Shown here piece by piece: positions 25,562-35,089 of a DNA stretch of 64,000 bases. Numbering within the stretch: position 1 is the first letter of the stretch; every line of letters begins with the position of its first letter. This DNA is from JAZKBN01 sp040388605 (GTDB taxonomy: Bacteria > Bacteroidota > Bacteroidia > Cytophagales > Flexibacteraceae), in assembly GCA_040388605.1 (NCBI GenBank), contig JAZKBN010000051.1, positions 53,978 through 117,977 on the forward strand. Direction: 5' to 3'. Under the pieces are notes generated by a model. It saw nothing but the letters and a program-made list of their open reading frames with translations. It made no database searches and was not told where the DNA came from. A program made the translations under genes and the position numbers.

Positions 25562-27787
25562 ATGCACTATTATATGAAATTGTTTTTGCTCATGCTCCTG
25601 TTTTCAGGGCTTACCGCTGTGCGGGCAGAAACCTTACATACCATAGTCTACCGAGATTCCGCACGTATTGCAAAAATAGGCAACCAGGTTTATTTGTACC
25701 ACGATGCAGCCGGCAGTAAAACTTTTGCGCAAATTCAGCAGCTGCAAAAGCAGGGCGCATTTGAACGCTCTAATTACCTGGAGCCCAATTTCGGCCCCAC
25801 CACTGATGCCGTCTGGATTTATTTTCGGGTAAATAACCATACCGGGGCCCGCCTTTTCCTTGAGCTTGATAACGAGGTTACCGATAACATAGATTTCAAC
25901 AGTACAGACAGCGCCGGCCATGTTACCCATTTTGTTACCGGCGACAATTTTTTACACTCCTTACGCCCGGTAGACGACCGGAATTTTCTTTTTCCGCTCC
26001 CGGCAGGTCCCGGTACTTTTTCGGTTTTCATGCGCATAAGCGGCAACAACCCGCTGAATGCACCTCTCCTGATTGGCAGCCGAAGACTGCTCCTTAAAAG
26101 GGCAACCACCGAAGACTACAGCCTTTTTCTATACCTGGGGGTGCTTATAGCTGTTATAAGCGAGCTCATGTACCTCTTTTTCAGCGGCGGACGCCGGCAA
26201 TACTTTTTCTACATACTGTACATAGCCACCAAGAGCTGGTTCATGTTCAGTGTTAAAGGCTATACTTTCGGCTACCTGTTTCCTGAAGACCCAAAGCTTG
26301 CAAACGTATTAACTTCCTTAAGCATTACCCTTTGCGTTTATTTCGGGGCCGGCTTTGCCACCCATTTCCTGAACGCCCGCGCACGAATTCCGCACCTGCA
26401 GCGCTGGATGAATATAGTGCCCGTAGTCTGCGTTATCAGCCTGCTGCTCTATATTGTTGGCTACCCGGTGCAGGCTGTGTACGTTACCGGCGCTAACGTG
26501 CTTTTTGCCGGTGTGTATTCTATGTACCTGGCTTGGGTAAGCCACAGGGCAGGGTTTAAGCCCGCCCGCTTCTTCCTGATGGCTTTCAGCCTGCCGGTAA
26601 TTGTGAACCTGCTCAATATAGCCGGTGTGCTGGGCTTTGTACCCCATTACATCTGGTACGGTAACCTGATTATTTTCTCATCGGCGCTTGAGATGATCTT
26701 GCTCACCTTTGCCCTTGCCGATAAAATTAACAGCTTCAGCCGCCAGAAAAATGCGCTGCAGCAGCAAACCATACAGGCCCTGGAAGAAAAAGAGCAATTG
26801 GTAAGCGAGCAGAACCTCCTGCTCGAAGAACGCGTGATGGCCCGTACCCGCGAGCTTGAAATGCTGCACCGCAAGCTTGAAGACAGCTATCGGGATATTA
26901 CCATGCGTAACGACGATGTTAAGATTTTTATAGAAGAGCTTAACAGCACCAACGAGGAGCTTAAAATTACCGGCGAGCAATTGCAGATGCAGAACCGCAT
27001 TATTGCCGGTAAGAATAAAGACATTATAGACAGCCTGAATTACGCCAAGAAAATACAATCGGTAATTCTGCCTTCGCGCAAGAAGATGAACGAGGGCCTG
27101 GGCGAGCACTTTGTTTTTTATCGTCCTAAAACCATAGTAAGCGGTGATTTTTATTGGTTCGAATTTATTGATGGCAAAGCGGTTATCTGCCTGGTAGACT
27201 GTACGGGTCATGGTGTTCCCGGGGCGTTCATGAGCATTATAGCCTATTCGGCGCTCATGAAAATTGTGAAAGATGATATGATTACCGACCCTGCCCAGGT
27301 GCTTATTGCCCTTGAGCGCAGCGTAGTAACATCGCTTAACCAATACGACCAGGAAGATGGTTTGCAGGACGGCATGGAGATAGCCGTTCTCACCATAGAC
27401 TTTAAGAACCGTACCCTGCTTTATGCCGGTGCAAAACGCCCTTTAATTGTTTACAGCAAGCAGGACGATGACCTTACCGAATACCGTGGTGCAAAAGCCA
27501 GCATAGGTATGAATTTCGGGGCCGAGGGGTTGAAGAAAGATTTTAAAACCCATACCATTCCCCTGCACAGCGGCGACAGGCTCTTTATGTTTACCGACGG
27601 CTATATAGACCAGTTCGGGGGTAACGGGGCTAAGAAATTCAGCCGCAACCGCTTCAGGGAGCTGTTGCAGGAAATAGGAAGCCTGCCCATTAACGAGCAG
27701 CGCGCCGCCCTTGAAGACCGTTTCGAAAACTGGAGGGGAAGCAATGAGCAGGTAGATGATATATTGGTGATGGGGATAGAGGTGTAG
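25562..27787 (+). CDS. 7TM-DISM receptor with PP2C/SpoIIE phosphatase domain
   Basis: A 741-aa signalling protein. After a signal peptide (an alternative start at 25574 is possible) there is a periplasmic 7TMR-DISMED2 domain (about 40-170). Next come seven membrane segments (about 185-395), a coiled coil (about 395-490) and a SpoIIE-type Ser/Thr phosphatase (about 515-741). The metal-binding aspartates are present: D529 (SGDFYW), D546 (VDCTGHG), D679 (FTDGYID) and D732/D733 (QVDDIL). It probably senses an outside ligand and dephosphorylates an anti-anti-sigma or similar partner, none of which is adjacent. A paralogue follows at 28306. The gene is divergent from folP; the 263 bp between them should hold both promoters. 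Confidence 0.92.
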   Translation: MHYYMKLFLLMLLFSGLTAVRAETLHTIVYRDSARIAKIGNQVYLYHDAAGSKTFAQIQQLQKQGAFERSNYLEPNFGPTTDAVWIYFRVNNHTGARLFLELDNEVTDNIDFNSTDSAGHVTHFVTGDNFLHSLRPVDDRNFLFPLPAGPGTFSVFMRISGNNPLNAPLLIGSRRLLLKRATTEDYSLFLYLGVLIAVISELMYLFFSGGRRQYFFYILYIATKSWFMFSVKGYTFGYLFPEDPKLANVLTSLSITLCVYFGAGFATHFLNARARIPHLQRWMNIVPVVCVISLLLYIVGYPVQAVYVTGANVLFAGVYSMYLAWVSHRAGFKPARFFLMAFSLPVIVNLLNIAGVLGFVPHYIWYGNLIIFSSALEMILLTFALADKINSFSRQKNALQQQTIQALEEKEQLVSEQNLLLEERVMARTRELEMLHRKLEDSYRDITMRNDDVKIFIEELNSTNEELKITGEQLQMQNRIIAGKNKDIIDSLNYAKKIQSVILPSRKKMNEGLGEHFVFYRPKTIVSGDFYWFEFIDGKAVICLVDCTGHGVPGAFMSIIAYSALMKIVKDDMITDPAQVLIALERSVVTSLNQYDQEDGLQDGMEIAVLTIDFKNRTLLYAGAKRPLIVYSKQDDDLTEYRGAKASIGMNFGAEGLKKDFKTHTIPLHSGDRLFMFTDGYIDQFGGNGAKKFSRNRFRELLQEIGSLPINEQRAALEDRFENWRGSNEQVDDILVMGIEV

Positions 27788-28305
27788 GGGGGAGTGGGCA
27801 GAAGTATAGCTATACGATTAGTAAGGAAGTTAAATTTTCTACAGCAACAGTCTTAATCTAATTATAACTAAAACAAGAGTTTGCCATTGACGCTTGGGCA
27901 GAAGGCAGATTCTACAGTTTGTAGCACTTTTTTTTATTACACAAAAGGGTGTACCTTTATTAGTGAAATGTAAGTTTTTTGTAGATGTTTCAATTCCATT
28001 GATCCAACAGCATTGCTTTTTTCAGTCAGGAGGAGTCTAATGATTAGTCTTTCATTAAGTCGACAGCCCTTTAGGGAAGTATGCTTAAACTTCTGTTAAT
28101 TAGGATATAACAAAGCCTGTTTCTTGGATGTAACAGGGACAGGACTTGTTATTTATGTGCCAAAAGCAGGCTCATACTTCGCTTATAAGAACGGCAACGG
28201 TTGAGTAATTGTTTACTGATTTGTATTAATGTGTTAATTAATTATTATTTAAACTTTATCTGCCGCATTGTTTTTGTGCCTAAATTCGGATAAAAGCCGA
28301 ACACA
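27788..28305. other. A/T-rich intergenic region, no gene seen
   Basis: These 518 bp lie between the two paralogous receptor genes. No open frame, hairpin or repeat of note was found. The A/T-rich end before 28306 probably carries the promoter of the second gene. Confidence 0.5.
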
Positions 28306-30942
28306 TTGGGAGCGAAACAGGGTTTAATCATAGTATTTTTATTCTGCCGGGTTTTATCGTTTGGCAGCTGGGGTGCCAGTAACGGCACAGGCATGTTGCA
28401 TGTAATTAACTTCTGCGATTCAAACGCAGTTTCAGTTATAGGTGATTCTGTGAGCTATTACCTCGATTCGGACAACCTAAATATCGATCAAATTTCGGCC
28501 AAGCTCAGGCATGGCAGATTTACTGAAACAAAACATCATGAGCACAGTTTCGGATTAACTACAGATGCTGTGTGGGTAGCATTTTCTGTAAAAAATAACA
28601 CTAAGGCACGCATTTTTTTGGAGTTTGATAATGAAGTTACCGACCGAATAGAAATGTGGTGTATTGATTCGAATCAAACAGCAACAAGCCATATTCTTAC
28701 AGGAGACACGACCAATTATTACAACAGACCTATCGAGGACAGGAATTTCATTTTCCCGTTGTTACATGATGATTGCGCGGTAAGGGTGCTAATGCGTATT
28801 AGCGGCAACAACCCCCTTAGTATCCCATTGTATGTTGGAACTTTTAAGCAACTTAAAAGACGTGCCGCATTTGAAGGACTATATCTTTTCGGATACTTTG
28901 GCTTATTAGTTAGTATTTGGATAGGGTTATTGAGTCTCTATATCATTTATCGCAAAAGGTACTATATTTATTACTTTGTTTATATAAGCTCTAAGACATG
29001 GTTCTTATTCAGTATTAAGGGTTATATATTTGCATATTTTTTGCAGTATCAACCAAGGGAGAGCAATTTGCTTACAAATTTCAGTCTTACTGCATGTGTA
29101 TTCAGCGGTACCTTTTTTGCGATGAAATTTCTGTACCATAATTCAGAAATAAGCAGGAGACTTAAGCAGCTAATGTATCTTGTACCGGCATTATGTGTGT
29201 TGGCCACCATTTTACAAATTGGTGGTTATATTAAAACCTCAATTTATTTAACCTCTTTTAGTATTTTTTATGCTGTGGCAATCAGTGTGGTAATGGGCCT
29301 CCAATCTAAGCAGCGATTGAATTTTTTTATGAGGTGTTTCAGAGTAGCCGTTGTTTTATTGCTTAGTATAAGCATGTTTCAGGTTGCATGTGTTTTGGGG
29401 TGGAAAGAGAATATAGTTTGGAACAATGATATTGTGATTCTCCTCGCTGCTGCAGAAATGCTCTGTGTGCTATTTATTCTTTTGTACAAAATTTACCTTA
29501 GCAGGAAAGATCTTATTGAAACGCTTACTAAGCAAAATCATGAAGTTATTACGGATCACTGGAAAATTGTGGCGAATCTTAGGAAGCTCCAGGTAGATAG
29601 GGAGAATCTGAATATTGATTTGGATGCAGTACTTACTGAATTGGATTTGGCTGAAAATAAGCGTGGGTTAATACGTACTGAATTGAGTGCTGCAAAGTTT
29701 GAAAAGGAGCATTTGCGTCAGGAATTAAACAGAATCTTAGAAGAACATGAAATCATACGTACTGAATATAATTATTCAAAGATAAAACATGAAAATATTT
29801 TAACTGAATTGGACAAGGCCATTGAGGATCGTGATATTACCCGTGAACAACTAACAATTGCAATTAAAGAGCGTGATCAAGTGCTTTCTGAAGCCGAGGA
29901 CGCCTGGAAAGAAGTGAATAAAGCAGACGTAAAACTGGGTAGAATGTTTGGTAAACTTGTTGACATTGAGGACCTTTTAAAGCTGTCAGAATATGAATTG
30001 GAGGCAACAAAAAAATCAAAGAATGAAATTTCGGATCTCAATTTAAAACTTGCTGTTCAGCTCGATAAAGTGTCTGCATTGAAGAAAAATATACAATCAA
30101 GTATAGAGGGTGCATTTAAAATTCAACAGGCAATATTGCCTTCTCAACAAAAGCTTGATGAAGGCTTAGGCTCAAATACAATTTTTTACAAACCTAAAGA
30201 CGTTGTAAGCGGTGACTTTTATTGGTATGAAACAGTGGGAGATATATCTGTTTTATGCGTAGTAGATTGCACGGGTCACGGAGTGCCGGGTGCTTTCTTA
30301 AGTATTTTGGCTTACTCAGCTTTGAATTCAATTGTAATTAATTCGGGTGTTACTGACCCTGCACAAATCTTGCTTGATCTTGATATAAGTATAAAAAACT
30401 CTCTTAATAGTGATATAAATAGAGAGCCTATGGAGCAAGGTATGGAAATTGCTGTGCTCACAATTGACCGTTCTTTAGGGATTTTACAATATGCAGGGGC
30501 CAAACGTCCTTTACACTATTACCATAAAAATAAAAATGAAATAGCAGTTTACAATCCATCAAAAGTAAGTATAGGCATAAATGTGAACATTAACAGAGAT
30601 TTCAAAAATGAATGCATTAAATTAGAAGCTGGTGATAGGGCTTACCTTTTCACAGATGGTTACATTGACCAGTTTGGTACCCCGTCGGCGGAAACATTCA
30701 AAACAAAGAGGTTTAAGGAACTTCTCTCCGAAATGAAAAATTTGCCTATTAATAGCCAAGTGCCAATGCTAGAGGCAAAATATGAAGAATGGAGAACAAT
30801 GGATGGCTCTGATAATGAACAAGTAGATGATATACTTATAGTGGTTATTGAGTTTGACAGCTCGCACAATAAATATAACACACAGTTTAATCCAAATTTG
30901 CATTTTCTTGTGAACCTGAAAGATCCCTTTAGTTGTTACTAA
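28306..30942 (+). CDS. 7TM-DISM receptor with expanded coiled coil and PP2C/SpoIIE domain
   Basis: An 878-aa paralogue of the gene at 25562. The order is the same: periplasmic DISMED2 (ITGD, RPIEDRNFIFPL), seven membrane segments, coiled coil, SpoIIE phosphatase with intact SGDFYW, VDCTGHGVPG, FTDGYIDQ and QVDDIL. It starts with TTG at 28306, since an in-frame stop at 28291 excludes upstream starts and the signal peptide follows at once. It differs in a 98-residue block of 14-residue repeats (432-529). It also has about 25 extra residues after the normal end (DSSHNKYNTQF...), and the gene is far more A/T-rich. It looks like an older or transferred copy under separate evolution. Confidence 0.88.
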   Translation: MGAKQGLIIVFLFCRVLSFGSWGASNGTGMLHVINFCDSNAVSVIGDSVSYYLDSDNLNIDQISAKLRHGRFTETKHHEHSFGLTTDAVWVAFSVKNNTKARIFLEFDNEVTDRIEMWCIDSNQTATSHILTGDTTNYYNRPIEDRNFIFPLLHDDCAVRVLMRISGNNPLSIPLYVGTFKQLKRRAAFEGLYLFGYFGLLVSIWIGLLSLYIIYRKRYYIYYFVYISSKTWFLFSIKGYIFAYFLQYQPRESNLLTNFSLTACVFSGTFFAMKFLYHNSEISRRLKQLMYLVPALCVLATILQIGGYIKTSIYLTSFSIFYAVAISVVMGLQSKQRLNFFMRCFRVAVVLLLSISMFQVACVLGWKENIVWNNDIVILLAAAEMLCVLFILLYKIYLSRKDLIETLTKQNHEVITDHWKIVANLRKLQVDRENLNIDLDAVLTELDLAENKRGLIRTELSAAKFEKEHLRQELNRILEEHEIIRTEYNYSKIKHENILTELDKAIEDRDITREQLTIAIKERDQVLSEAEDAWKEVNKADVKLGRMFGKLVDIEDLLKLSEYELEATKKSKNEISDLNLKLAVQLDKVSALKKNIQSSIEGAFKIQQAILPSQQKLDEGLGSNTIFYKPKDVVSGDFYWYETVGDISVLCVVDCTGHGVPGAFLSILAYSALNSIVINSGVTDPAQILLDLDISIKNSLNSDINREPMEQGMEIAVLTIDRSLGILQYAGAKRPLHYYHKNKNEIAVYNPSKVSIGINVNINRDFKNECIKLEAGDRAYLFTDGYIDQFGTPSAETFKTKRFKELLSEMKNLPINSQVPMLEAKYEEWRTMDGSDNEQVDDILIVVIEFDSSHNKYNTQFNPNLHFLVNLKDPFSCY
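29599..29892 (+). repeat. Seven 42-nt units coding a 14-residue coiled-coil repeat
   Basis: The frame divides into seven consecutive 14-residue units, such as RENLNIDLDAVLTE, LDLAENKRGLIRTE, LSAAKFEKEHLRQE, LNRILEEHEIIRTE and LDKAIEDRDITREQ. Most end in (R/L)TE or RQE. Two heptads per unit fit a coiled coil. DNA identity between units is low, so the expansion is not recent. Confidence 0.75.
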
Positions 30943-30984
30943 ACTGGATTCTTGTATTTAAAATTGCCTATTATAATATCAACT

Positions 30985-31500
30985 TCACCAAACCAAAACC
31001 ACCGGCCAATACTTCCTGCGGAACTGCTTTGCCTGTTTTAAGAGCAGGTTTTCAGGCTCAGCGCTCAGCCAGCCATATTGCCTGCTTTGCAGACCTGGAT
31101 TGGCGTCAGGAGCAATGTCTGCCATATATTCGGCATGGCCGTTTCAGGTAATAATAATCATGCTGTCAAGGGTGGCTACATCTGCTCCTGTGTACGTAAA
31201 AGTCCATGAGGACTGCATCTGTTTGAGCAGGCTTGTGTCGGTGCTGACAAGGCTTAAGGGAAGGTTTTCGTTCGCTAATACATCTTCAGGTTTCAGGATT
31301 ATATAGGCAACCCATTTACCATTGTTGAAATCAAGGTTTTTTAAGGGTCTAACCTTGGTGCCGAGCCTGTTTATGCCAGTCTCGGGTTCATCTTTATCTG
31401 AAAAGTCTAATACAAGAGGCTTTTCTGTTGCCGAAAGCCAAATGCCTGCAAGGCAGATTATTGAGCAGAAGATAATTAAAGCGGTTTTCAGGATTCTCAC
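30985..31500 (-). pseudogene. Small exported protein gene with in-frame TGA
   Basis: From a GTG at 31500 the frame codes a signal or membrane-anchor segment (LIIFCSIICLAGIWLSA) and 118 residues up to TGA at 31144-31146. The same frame then stays open for 52 more codons (NGHAEYMADIAPDANPGLQS ... RKYWPVVLVW) to a second TGA at 30985. The downstream part looks like normal protein, so the first TGA is probably a nonsense mutation or sequencing error, perhaps from TGG. Function unknown. It is convergent with the upstream phosphatase gene. Confidence 0.6.
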
Positions 31501-31528
31501 TGCTTTAAGCGAGGTTATTTGGGGAAAC

Positions 31529-31900
31529 TTAAAACCTTACCTCACTTAACTCCCGCCCCAATTGCTGCACCCCTTGGAAAATGCGCTCCTTTTGCTTGGT
31601 CGATGGCTTTTTAATTCCGGCAATATATTGTGCCAACAGGCTTTGGCTCATGCCTATGCGTTTAGATATGGCAGAGGCGTTTACACCATTGTAAAGAGCA
31701 AAGAAGGTAGGTAAATCCATACTGAGCTTCAGATCAGATTCTGATATGGTAATTCCTTGTACTTCCAAACATAAGTTCATGCATTCAAGCATATTGAATT
31801 GCAGTTCCTTAAAGTCTTTTCCGGTTGTAAAAGCCGCATAATCTTTGGCATAGGCACTAAAGCCTGTGCCTGTTTTCTCTACAATCATTTCAATTTCCAT
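31529..31900 (-). CDS. hicB: HicB-type antitoxin with HTH domain
   Basis: A 123-aa antitoxin. The N-terminal 65 residues have the HicB partial RNase H-like fold (IVEKTGTGFSAYAKDYAAFT). The C-terminal part is a helix-turn-helix (ASAISKRIGMSQSLLAQYIA, about 74-93), which lets the protein repress its own operon. It lies 8 bp after hicA, so the order is toxin then antitoxin, typical of hicAB. Confidence 0.88.
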   Translation of the reverse strand: MEIEMIVEKTGTGFSAYAKDYAAFTTGKDFKELQFNMLECMNLCLEVQGITISESDLKLSMDLPTFFALYNGVNASAISKRIGMSQSLLAQYIAGIKKPSTKQKERIFQGVQQLGRELSEVRF

Positions 31901-31908
31901 AGTGTTAA

Positions 31909-32094
31909 TTATTTAAGGCCTGCAATTTTTCTAAAACCCATTTCCAAACCTTTGCCCAGCTCGCGACTTCCGTGATTTGGAAATATAATTTGCGTTTTTA
32001 TAATTGGGTGCTCCAAAATAATATGGCTTCCGTTTTGCCTTACTGCAAACCAGCCGTTTCTATAGAGTTCCCTGAGAAAGTCGCTACATTTCAT
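31909..32094 (-). CDS. hicA: HicA-type mRNA interferase toxin
   Basis: A 61-aa toxin with the dsRBD-like HicA fold. It cuts mRNA when free of HicB. The catalytic histidine is H24 in QNGSHIILEHP. The C-terminus (GKGLEMGFRKIAGL) matches the family pattern of a final helix. Its length is normal and nothing is missing, so the pair is probably active. Confidence 0.9.
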   Translation of the reverse strand: MKCSDFLRELYRNGWFAVRQNGSHIILEHPIIKTQIIFPNHGSRELGKGLEMGFRKIAGLK

Positions 32095-32232
32095 AAGTAA
32101 AGGTAATTAAATGATTACTTATTGTCAAGCCCAATAAATTACTTAATCACAAGTGGTAAAACACTTGCTTTCATAACCACTTCTATACCAACCTCTTCCA
32201 AAAACCCTTAACCCCTTTCTGATTTTTTTTTC

Positions 32233-32251
32233 ATACCCCAGATAGGGGTAT
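32233..32251. promoter_or_regulatory. Inverted repeat before the TonB-dependent receptor gene
   Basis: ATACCCC-agata-GGGGTAT, 7-bp arms with a 5-base spacer, about 40 bases before the start at 32290. It could be an operator or a small hairpin in the mRNA leader. Confidence 0.4.
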
Positions 32252-32289
32252 CCCCTTACCCTGTTGTCATGGAGGCAAATAAGCCACTA

Positions 32290-34707
32290 ATGAAACAGAT
32301 ACTTTTTACAGCTGCGGCCCTGCTCTTTGCCGCACCTGTGCTTTCAGAGGCGCAAACGTCCGGACCTGAAAAAGACCGCCAGGTACAAACCGGCGCCGCC
32401 AACACTTTCCGCCAAACTATTCGCGGCCGCGTAACCGATAACGACGGCATAAGTCCGCTGCCGGGCGCATCGGTGATAATAGTGGGCAGCAACCCTGTTA
32501 TAGGCGCTGCCGCCGACGCCAATGGCTATTTCCGGATAGATAATGTGCCTGTCGGCAAACAAACCCTTAAAGTTTCGTACATAGGCTTTGGCGAAAAAAT
32601 CATACCCAACGTGCAGGTAAACAGCGGCCGCCAGACCGAGCTCAACCTGAAACTGCAGGAAAGCATTGCCGGCACCGAGGAGGTAACCGTTACCGCCAAG
32701 CGCAAAGGCGGCGATACCGGTAACGAAATGGCCGCCGTAAGCGGCCGCAGCTTCAGCCCCGATGAAACCCGCCGCTATGCCGGGGCCCTGAACGACCCAA
32801 GCCGCATGGCAAGCACCTACGCCGGCGTAAGCGGAGATGCAAGCGGTAATAACGACATCATAGTACGCGGTAACTCGCCCCGGGGCATGCTCTGGCGCAT
32901 GGAAGGCGTTGAAATACCCAACCCCAACCACTTTGCCAACGAGGGCAGCAGCGGCGGACCAATTAACATCATTAACCCCAACGTGCTCGGCAATTCGGCC
33001 TTTTATACCGGGGCATTCCCGGCCGCTTACGGCAATGCACTCAGCGGTGTGTTCGACCTGGGCCTGCGCAGCGGGAACAATAAGAAAAACGAGTTCGTAT
33101 TACAGGCCGGTACCATAGGCATAGAGGCCGGGGCCGAAGGCCCTTTAAAGGCAGGTTCAGATGCAAGCTATGTGGCTAACTATCGGTATTCAAGCCTGGC
33201 CCTGTTCAGTGCAGCGGGCCTCGATATTGCCGGCGAAGCCGTACCCGAATTCCAGGATGCCACCTTTAAAGTACGCGTTCCCACAAAAAACGCAGGAGTA
33301 TTCACCCTGTACGGCATAGGCGGTATCAGCAATGTAAAAGACAGCGACACCGACCCCAATGGCATTAAGCGCTCAAAATTTGTCGGTAATTACGGTTTTT
33401 GGGCCTCGGGCTTAAAGCACCTGTATTTCCTGAACGCCAACACCTTTACCGAAACAAACCTTGCCTACAGCGGCACTTACATGGGTAACAATGAAAGCGA
33501 ACGCCTGAACGGTCCCGAGGATGTGTTTACGCCAACGTACAGCGCCGGAAACACCTACAGCAATTACCGCCTGAACAGCTATATAAATCACAAGTTTAAC
33601 GCCCGCAACCGTATGGAGGCAGGCCTTACCTACAGCCTGCTGGGCTATCGCATAAAAATGGATGATTACGACCGCGACCTGGAAACCCGCTACAACGTTT
33701 ACGACCGCAGCGGAACCGCCGCCCTTTTCCAGCCCTATGCCAACTGGCAGTTCAGGCCAACAGATGCACTTACACTGAATGCAGGCATGCACCTCATGCA
33801 TTTCAGCCTCAGCGGGCAAACTGCCGCCGAGCCCCGACTCGGCCTCAGCTGGCAGCAGAGCGAAAAGCATACTTTCTCACTCGGCAGCGGCCTGCACAGC
33901 CGTCTTGATCCTGTAAGCACTTATTTCAGCCGGGTATCGCCCTCAGACAGCAATAACATTGGCGGGGCCGCAGAGCCTAACCGCAAATTGCGCACATCAA
34001 GGGCCTTTCACCAGGTATTGGGGCACCAATGGTTTATGGGCGGGAACCTGAGCCTTAAAACCGAGCTCTATTACCAATACATTTTCGATGTGCCCGTAGG
34101 CACCGGCTCCGATGCTTATTTCAGCACCATAAACGCCACCAATGCCGGCTACAATACCCTGCTGGTAAACAAGGGCAAAGGCCGGAATTTCGGTGCTGAT
34201 TTCACACTGGAACGCAGCTTTGCAGATAATATGTACCTCACCCTTACCCAAAGCGTTTACCGCTCGCAGTTCCAAAACCCCGGCAGCGAATGGCAAAGCA
34301 CCCGCTACGACCAGAACTTTGTAACCAACGTAATAGGCGGCAAGGAATGGAAGCTGAAAAGCAGCGCCAACAAGCAGCGTACCCTCATGGTAAACCTGCG
34401 CGCACTGGTAAGCGGCGGCATCAGGTACTCGCCGGTAAATCTTGAGAAAAGCCGCGCCGCCGGAACTTCGCGCTACGACGATGATAAGTACCTGAGCCAA
34501 CAGGCCCCCGTAAACACCCGATTCGATATGGCGATTGGTCTGCGTACCAACAGGGCCAAAACCACCCAGACCCTGAAGCTTGATATTTATAATGTGCTGA
34601 ATGCGGCCCCGGTATCGGAAGAGTATTACAGCAGCTATGAAGATAAAATAAAGAAAAGCACAGGCCTCGGTATTCTGCCGAACCTGAGCTACCGCTTTGA
34701 GTTTTAG
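32290..34707 (+). CDS. TonB-dependent outer-membrane receptor
   Basis: An 805-aa outer-membrane transporter. The ATG at 32290 (MKQILFTAAALLFAAPVLS) is taken as start; 32269 is possible. After the signal peptide comes a carboxypeptidase-regulatory-like domain (about 40-125, IRGRVTDNDGISPLPGASVI). The plug domain follows (about 150-265, NNDIIVRGNSPRGMLWRMEG, then NPNVLGNSAFYTGAFPAAYG). The rest is a 22-strand-type barrel ending in an aromatic residue (LSYRFEF), the usual outer-membrane insertion signal. No SusD-like gene accompanies it, so it is not a SusCD pair. Substrate unknown. Confidence 0.92.
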   Translation: MKQILFTAAALLFAAPVLSEAQTSGPEKDRQVQTGAANTFRQTIRGRVTDNDGISPLPGASVIIVGSNPVIGAAADANGYFRIDNVPVGKQTLKVSYIGFGEKIIPNVQVNSGRQTELNLKLQESIAGTEEVTVTAKRKGGDTGNEMAAVSGRSFSPDETRRYAGALNDPSRMASTYAGVSGDASGNNDIIVRGNSPRGMLWRMEGVEIPNPNHFANEGSSGGPINIINPNVLGNSAFYTGAFPAAYGNALSGVFDLGLRSGNNKKNEFVLQAGTIGIEAGAEGPLKAGSDASYVANYRYSSLALFSAAGLDIAGEAVPEFQDATFKVRVPTKNAGVFTLYGIGGISNVKDSDTDPNGIKRSKFVGNYGFWASGLKHLYFLNANTFTETNLAYSGTYMGNNESERLNGPEDVFTPTYSAGNTYSNYRLNSYINHKFNARNRMEAGLTYSLLGYRIKMDDYDRDLETRYNVYDRSGTAALFQPYANWQFRPTDALTLNAGMHLMHFSLSGQTAAEPRLGLSWQQSEKHTFSLGSGLHSRLDPVSTYFSRVSPSDSNNIGGAAEPNRKLRTSRAFHQVLGHQWFMGGNLSLKTELYYQYIFDVPVGTGSDAYFSTINATNAGYNTLLVNKGKGRNFGADFTLERSFADNMYLTLTQSVYRSQFQNPGSEWQSTRYDQNFVTNVIGGKEWKLKSSANKQRTLMVNLRALVSGGIRYSPVNLEKSRAAGTSRYDDDKYLSQQAPVNTRFDMAIGLRTNRAKTTQTLKLDIYNVLNAAPVSEEYYSSYEDKIKKSTGLGILPNLSYRFEF

Positions 34708-34726
34708 ACACGTTTAATCGGTTTGG

Positions 34727-34761
34727 GCAGCCGGCAGGAAGATTTGAGTACTGCCGGTTGC
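34727..34761 (+). terminator. Terminator after the TonB-dependent receptor gene
   Basis: An 11-bp stem with one wobble (GCAGCCGGCAG at 34727-34737, CTGCCGGTTGC at 34751-34761) followed by TTTGTTT, 20 bases after the stop. The remaining 328 bp to the sigma factor gene hold no supported gene. Confidence 0.75.
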
Positions 34762-35089
34762 TTTGTTTGGCTGATTTCCCCGGCAATACCGTGATGAAAG
34801 GCTCAAATATAACCACCTGTTCAGCCATGTTATTTTACACGAAGCTCGCCATGCTGAGCGCCCTGTACATTGTTTGCTCATACTTAAGCCGGCCCGCAGG
34901 CCAAATTTTACTATGGAAGCAGGCCTTAGAAATGTGATAATAACCGTACCTGTTAAAACAGGATTAAAAAGTATTGAAATCAGTAGGTTTGTACCCGGAA
35001 TTGGAAACCCGCTGAAATTATTACCGACACAGCAAATGCAGCCTGCCAAAAGCATTACCTGCAATTGCAAAAACGCTTTACCCTTACGC

